Shown: one piece after another, positions 59,398 through 64,000 of the stretch
Layout of the letters: the number at the start of each line of letters is the position of its first letter
Numbering within the stretch: the first letter of the stretch is position 1
Assembly (NCBI GenBank): GCA_036397755.1
Contig: DASWII010000005.1
Location: 1-64,000, forward strand
Direction of reading: 5' to 3'
Origin: CAMYLY01 sp036397755
GTDB taxonomy: Bacteria > Gemmatimonadota > Gemmatimonadetes > Gemmatimonadales > GWC2-71-9
DNA length: 64,000 nt
The notes under the pieces: generated by a model
Seen by the model: only the letters and a program-made list of their open reading frames with translations
The model's database searches: none
Told to the model about the DNA's origin: nothing
Made by a program: the position numbers and the translations under genes

Positions 59398-61786
59398 GCA
59401 ACTCACCAAACACCCGGGGTTCGCCGCGGCGGTCGTCCTGACGCTGGCCCTGGGCATCGGCGCCAACACGGCGATCTTCAGCGTGGTGCAAAGTGTGCTC
59501 GTCCGGTCGCTGCCCTATCCGGAAGCGGATCGACTCGTCGCCGTGTGGGAGACGAATCCCCGCCCGGGCTGGAGCGAGCGGAACAACGTGACCGACGGCA
59601 ACTACGTGGATTGGCGTGACCGTAACACGGTTTTCGAATCCCTCGGGGCGTACGGCCAGTCGTTTGGCGTCTCCGTGATCGGCGACGATGCGCCCGCCGA
59701 AGTCGTCAGCAGCCGGCTCTCGCCCAGCATGTTCCGCGTGCTCCGCGCGGACGCGATGCTCGGCCGCGTGTTCCTTCCGGAGGACGGCCTGCCGGGAGGC
59801 GAGCCGGTGGTGCTGCTGTCGTACCGCAGCTGGCGTGACGGGTACGGTGCGGATTCGCTGATCGTCGGACGGGTGATTCAGCTCGATGAGCAACCGGTGA
59901 CGGTCGTCGGTGTGATGCCGCCCTCCTTCGAGTTCCCGAGTCCCGAGATCGGCACTTGGATCCCGCTCCGGATCACCGCATCGGGGGAAATCAACAGGCA
60001 GGCGCATAAGTGGCGCGTCGTCGGCCGGCTCGGCGGGGACGCGAGTGTGGAGCAAGCGCAGGCCGAGATGGACGCGATTGCCTATCAGCTGCGCGCCGAG
60101 CATCCGGAGGCGATGGAGGGGTGGAGCGTGACGGTCGTGCCGCTTCAGGCTGACCTCGTGCGCACGGCGCGGCCCCTGCTGCTCATCCTGCTCGGCGTCG
60201 TGGGGATCCTGTTGCTTATCGCCTGCGCCAATGTCGCGAACTTGTTCCTCACTCGCGCCGTTCGCCGAGAGCGGGAGTTTGCGGTACGCGGGGCGCTGGG
60301 TGGGACGCGTGGACAGCTAACGCGCCAACTGTTGGTGGAGGCCGGCGTGCCCGGCGCCCTGGGCGTGCTGGGTGGTGTGGCGCTCGGTGCCTGGGGCGTA
60401 GAAGTCCTCGTGACGATGGCTCCGTCCGACATCCCGCGCCTCGGGGAGGTGCGCCTCGATGCGAGCGTCCTCGGGTACGTGACGGCGGCGGGCGTGGCCA
60501 GCATCCTGTTGTTCGGGCTCGTGCCCGCCTGGCGCGCCAGCCGCGCGGATCTCGAGACCGCGCTCAAGGCAGGGAGGGGAAGCGGATCTCGGCATCACGG
60601 GCGCCTGAGGACCGTGCTGCTCGTCGGCGAGCTGGCGCTATCCCTGATCCTGCTGGTTGGCGCAGGTCTCCTCACGCGGAGCTTCATCGCGCTCAACGCC
60701 GTATCGCACGGGTTCGACCCCGATCGCCTGCTCGCAGTCGGCATCAACCTGCCATATAGCCGCTACGACGGGACTCGCGAGCACGACGCCTTCTACTCGC
60801 GACTGATCGAGCAGCTCGAGGCCAATCCCGACGTCGTCTCCGTGGCGGGGACCGCGGAGCCGCCGATCATCGGCTTTTACAACACGTTCAGTTTCGTGAT
60901 CGAGGGCCGGCCGAGCGACGCCGCGGATGGCCAGCACGGCCCGGTTCCGGTGCGGCCGGTGACGGCTGGCTACTTCGAGACTCTACGTATCCCCATCGTC
61001 GAGGGGCGTGCATTCAACCGGTTTGACCGGCTCGACCAGCCGAGGGTGCTCGTGGTCAACGAGGCGTTCGCGCGGAGGTTCTTCCCCAATGAGAGCGCTG
61101 TCGGCAAGCGCCTCGGTTTCGACGATCAAGGTGGACCGTGGATCGAGGTCGTCGGCGTGGTGGGTGACACGCGGCACTTCGGTCTCGATCAGCCTGTCGA
61201 GCCGGCGATGTACATGCCCTACGGGCAAAAGCGCTGGGGATGGATGTCGTGGATCACCTTGATGGTGCGCACGCGCGGCGAGCCGCTGGACGTGGTGCCG
61301 GCCGTGCAGCAGACGCTCTGGTCGCTCGACGATCGCCTGCCGATCCGTGAGCTGGCGACTGTGGCCGACCTCTATAAAGAAAGCAGCGCACGGCGGCGAT
61401 TCGCCGCGGCGCTCGTAGTGGGCTTCGCGGGGGTCGCCGTGTTCCTCGGATTGTTCGGTGTCTATGGCGTGGTGTCGTACACGGTGGCGCAACGCGAGCG
61501 GGAGTTCGGAGTTCGCATGGCCCTCGGCGCCGAGGGACGTCGCATCTTGCGGAGCGTGCTGCGACAGGGGCTTGCGATCGCCGCGATGGGCGTGGTCATC
61601 GGTCTGGTCGGTGCGGTGCTGCTGACGCGCGTGATGGAAAGTCTGCTCTTTGGCGTGGCGCCGACGGACCCGCTGACCTTCCTGGCGACCGCGCTCCTGC
61701 TCACCGGTGTGGCGCTCCTCGCGTGCTACATCCCCGCGCGCCGCGCCGCGCGCGTCGACCCCATAGAGGCCCTGCGCCATGAATGA
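59372..61786 (+). CDS. ADOP-type permease 6
   Basis: The product is 804 aa from ATG 59372, inside the 68-bp repeat. Start MNDLRYALRQLTKHPGFAAAVVLTLALGIGANTAIFSVVQSVLVRSLPYPEADR. FtsX block 1: GVVGILLLIACANVANLFLTRAVRREREFAVRGALGGTRGQLTRQLL. Block 2: VFLGLFGVYGVVSYTVAQREREFGVRMALGAEGRRILRSVLRQG. It ends RRAARVDPIEALRHE. Periplasmic segment includes WETNPRPGWSERNNVTDGNYVDW, common to many ADOP members. Its stop overlaps the next start by 8 bp. Confidence 0.92.
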   Translation: MNDLRYALRQLTKHPGFAAAVVLTLALGIGANTAIFSVVQSVLVRSLPYPEADRLVAVWETNPRPGWSERNNVTDGNYVDWRDRNTVFESLGAYGQSFGVSVIGDDAPAEVVSSRLSPSMFRVLRADAMLGRVFLPEDGLPGGEPVVLLSYRSWRDGYGADSLIVGRVIQLDEQPVTVVGVMPPSFEFPSPEIGTWIPLRITASGEINRQAHKWRVVGRLGGDASVEQAQAEMDAIAYQLRAEHPEAMEGWSVTVVPLQADLVRTARPLLLILLGVVGILLLIACANVANLFLTRAVRREREFAVRGALGGTRGQLTRQLLVEAGVPGALGVLGGVALGAWGVEVLVTMAPSDIPRLGEVRLDASVLGYVTAAGVASILLFGLVPAWRASRADLETALKAGRGSGSRHHGRLRTVLLVGELALSLILLVGAGLLTRSFIALNAVSHGFDPDRLLAVGINLPYSRYDGTREHDAFYSRLIEQLEANPDVVSVAGTAEPPIIGFYNTFSFVIEGRPSDAADGQHGPVPVRPVTAGYFETLRIPIVEGRAFNRFDRLDQPRVLVVNEAFARRFFPNESAVGKRLGFDDQGGPWIEVVGVVGDTRHFGLDQPVEPAMYMPYGQKRWGWMSWITLMVRTRGEPLDVVPAVQQTLWSLDDRLPIRELATVADLYKESSARRRFAAALVVGFAGVAVFLGLFGVYGVVSYTVAQREREFGVRMALGAEGRRILRSVLRQGLAIAAMGVVIGLVGAVLLTRVMESLLFGVAPTDPLTFLATALLLTGVALLACYIPARRAARVDPIEALRHE

Positions 61787-64000
61787 CTTCCGCTACGCGC
61801 TTCGCCAACTCTTCACCCGTCCGGGCTTCACGACCGCGGCGGTGCTCACGTTGTCGCTCGGCATTGGCGCGACGACGGCGCTGTTCACAGTGGTCAACAG
61901 CGTGTTGTTGCAGCCGCTGCCGTACCCGGAGTCGCAGGAGCTGCAGCTTCTCTATGCCGCCTATCCTGAACGCGGCTCCAACCGCGGCTCGTTGTCGGTG
62001 CCGGATTTCGAGGATTGGACCGAGCGGAGCGGGACCCTCGAAAGCGCGGGCCTGTTCACGACGCTCCCGTCAGACCTCGTGCTGGGCGGCCGCGACCGCG
62101 CGTCCGAGCTCAACACGGTCTGGGCCAGCTGGGGGCTGCTTGCGACGCTGGGCGTGCAGCCCGCGCTGGGTCGCCTGTTCCGTGGGGAGGATGAAACGGG
62201 CGATCCGTTTGTGGTCGTGTTGAGTCACGGCCTGTGGTCGCGGGAGTTCGGGCGTGACTCCGCGATCGTCGGGCGGACCCTCACGCTCTCGGACAAGAGC
62301 TTCGAAGTGGTCGGCGTGATGCCGCCGGGTTTCGGATTCCCGACGCGCGACGCGGACGTGTGGGCGCTGCTGACGACGATCCGGCCCGACGAGATCCCCA
62401 TGCACCTCCGGTACGTGCGGTTCCTGAACGCGGTTGGACGGCTGGCGCCGGGAGCGACGCCGGAGCAAGCTCGCGAGGAGCTGTCGGCGATCGCACTGGC
62501 GCTCAGCAGGGAGTACCCCGACGCGAACGAGGGACTCGAAGCAGCGGACATGGTCGCACTGAGGGACGCGGTGATCCGCAACGTCGAGACCGCCTTGCTG
62601 ATTCTGCTCGGGGCAGTCGGCCTCGTGCTGCTCATCGCGAGTGTGAACGTCGCGAATCTCCTCCTCGCCAAGGGCGCGGCCCGGAGTCGGGAACTTGCCG
62701 TGCGCGCCGCACTCGGTGCCAACCGCGCGCGTGTGGTCCGGATGCTGCTCACCGAGAGTGCGGTGCTCGGGCTTCTGGGCGCCGCCGCCGGTGTGGTGTT
62801 CGCTTTCTGGGGGGTGGAGCTGATCGTGTCCGCGAGCGCCGGTATCATCCCGCGGGCCGCCGAGGTGCGGCCGGACGGCTGGGTGCTCGCATTCGCGCTC
62901 GGTGTCTCGGCGCTCTCGGTGGCGGTGTTCGGTCTCATCCCTGCTTGGAGCGCGGTGAAGACCGACCCCGCGCGCCACCTCATTGGGATTGGCGGGGACC
63001 GTGGGGCCACGCGACAGCGCGGCCGGGGAGCCCTGGTGGTTGCCGAGGTGGCCGTGGCCCTCGTGCTGTTGGTCGGCGCCGGCCTTCTGATCCGGAGCTT
63101 GTGGACCCTGGCTGATGTGGAGCCCGGGTTCCGGCCGGAGAGGGCGCTCGCGGTGACCCTCACGATCCCGGCCAGTCGGTACCCGGAACGCGCGGACTAC
63201 CTCGGTCAGCACCAGCGGCTGTTGGATCAGTTCCGTGCGATCCCCGGTGTCGAGACCGTGGGATCGATTCGATATCTGCCGATGCGCGGCGACGGCGAAC
63301 AATGGCGCTGGCACGTGGTCGGCGAGCCCGAGCCTCCGCCGTCGGAATGGCGCGAAGCACAATCGCTGCAAGTGACCGAGGATCTCTTCCGCTCCCTTGG
63401 CGTACCACTCCTGGCGGGGCGCTCCGTGTCCGATCGGGATCCGCCGGAAGGACCGCTCGTGCTCGTGGTCAATCAGGCCTTTGCGCACGAGGCGTTCGGC
63501 GGCGGTGAGGCGGTGGGGCGCGCCGTGCGAGTGGAGGGCCTCGAGGCGACCGTGATCGGCGTCGTCGGCAACGTGCGGCAGGAGAGCTTGGACGAGGCAC
63601 CGGTCCCGACCCTCTACATCCCGCAGCACCAAATTGCGCGGCGCGGGATGGCGTTCGTGCTGCGTACACGCGGCGATCCGCTCGCCCTTGCCGGGGCCGT
63701 GCGAAGCGCCGTTCGGTTGGTGGACCCGGACCAGGCCATCACCGAGCTGACGTCGCTGGCCGCCGTCCTGCACGAGTCCATCGCACGCCCCAGGTTCTTC
63801 GCCATCTTGTTGTCGCTGTTCGCGGGTCTCGCCGTCACGCTCGCGGCAATCGGGATCCATGGAGTGCTCGCGTTCAGCGTGCGTCAGCGCACGCGTGAGA
63901 TCGGCATCCGCACGGCGCTGGGCGCGGCCCGCGGCGAGACCCTGCGGCTCGTTGTGCAGCAGGGCCTCCGCCCCGCCCTGCTCGGCGTCGCGATCGGACT
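61779..64000 (+). CDS. ADOP-type permease 7 (runs off the window)
   Basis: From ATG 61779, 740 codons are visible. Start MNDFRYALRQLFTRPGFTTAAVLTLSLGIGATTALFTVVNSVLLQPLPYPES. FtsX block 1: VGLVLLIASVNVANLLLAKGAARSRELAVRAALGANRARVVRMLL. Block 2 begins LAAIGIHGVLAFSVRQRTREIGIRTALGAARGETLRLVVQQG and is cut. The final helix and the RVDPMEALRYE end lie beyond the window. It is translationally coupled to permease 6. If a partner ATPase or further paralogs exist, they are downstream. Confidence 0.92.
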   Translation, partial: MNDFRYALRQLFTRPGFTTAAVLTLSLGIGATTALFTVVNSVLLQPLPYPESQELQLLYAAYPERGSNRGSLSVPDFEDWTERSGTLESAGLFTTLPSDLVLGGRDRASELNTVWASWGLLATLGVQPALGRLFRGEDETGDPFVVVLSHGLWSREFGRDSAIVGRTLTLSDKSFEVVGVMPPGFGFPTRDADVWALLTTIRPDEIPMHLRYVRFLNAVGRLAPGATPEQAREELSAIALALSREYPDANEGLEAADMVALRDAVIRNVETALLILLGAVGLVLLIASVNVANLLLAKGAARSRELAVRAALGANRARVVRMLLTESAVLGLLGAAAGVVFAFWGVELIVSASAGIIPRAAEVRPDGWVLAFALGVSALSVAVFGLIPAWSAVKTDPARHLIGIGGDRGATRQRGRGALVVAEVAVALVLLVGAGLLIRSLWTLADVEPGFRPERALAVTLTIPASRYPERADYLGQHQRLLDQFRAIPGVETVGSIRYLPMRGDGEQWRWHVVGEPEPPPSEWREAQSLQVTEDLFRSLGVPLLAGRSVSDRDPPEGPLVLVVNQAFAHEAFGGGEAVGRAVRVEGLEATVIGVVGNVRQESLDEAPVPTLYIPQHQIARRGMAFVLRTRGDPLALAGAVRSAVRLVDPDQAITELTSLAAVLHESIARPRFFAILLSLFAGLAVTLAAIGIHGVLAFSVRQRTREIGIRTALGAARGETLRLVVQQGLRPALLGVAIG

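Overview
The window is GC-rich bacterial chromosome. Several family markers point to Gemmatimonadota, with Acidobacteriota second: a tandem array of very large MacB/FtsX-type 'ADOP' permeases, a DUF5916 outer-membrane protein, a DUF4159/DUF4175/TPR cluster, paired DoxX proteins and a Ser/Thr kinase. This placement is inference from gene families; there is no rRNA or marker tree in the window.

Layout. 0-2 kb: the 5' part of a Ser/Thr kinase gene and a HigB/HigA-type toxin-antitoxin pair. 2-4.6 kb: a leftward redox/envelope group (DoxX, two c-type cytochromes, a porin), divergent from an NtrB/NtrC-like two-component pair (5-8.2 kb), with several palindromes between them. 8.2-8.7 kb: an OsmC-like gene read through an in-frame TGA exactly where the family's reactive Cys lies, so a probable selenoprotein. 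8.8-10.2 kb: tRNA-Ser(UGA), a Phd/VapC pair and a second, decayed antitoxin/PIN module flanked by an 83-bp duplication of the norB 3' end. 10.3-12.4 kb: norB-like and diheme norC-like nitric oxide reductase genes. 12.6-16.3 kb: a broken SDR gene, DUF5916 protein and DoxX. 16.3-16.5 kb: about 32 copies of a heptanucleotide repeat.

16.5-23.2 kb is the translation block. gatE, gatD and glnS overlap in one leftward operon; tRNA-Ser(GCU) and gltX lie divergently beside it. GatDE is known as the archaeal Glu-tRNA(Gln) amidotransferase, so its coupling to a GlnRS in a bacterial-looking genome is a major oddity. A tRNA-Gln(UUG) lies at 42.6 kb. 23.3-36.6 kb: nine leftward genes, almost all overlapping by 4 bp (PATAN/DUF4388-like?, rsmI, DUF4159, DUF4175, TPR, an 'AsnB-like' conserved protein, a JAMM-DinG helicase fusion, an aminotransferase, a membrane-anchored periplasmic protein). 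36.7-42.5 kb: housekeeping genes (trxA, methylmalonyl-CoA epimerase, pdxJ, ispE), a degenerate Hpt protein and a flippase-like membrane protein. 42.8-45.3 kb: an orphan hybrid histidine kinase, followed by a chain of five tetraloop-type hairpins.

45.5-64 kb is one rightward array of seven ADOP permease genes (the last runs off the window) with no ATPase gene. Between them are three gene fossils, one tandem 3'-end duplication and a VapB/VapC module bounded by 68-bp perfect direct repeats. The array is evidently growing and shrinking by recombination.
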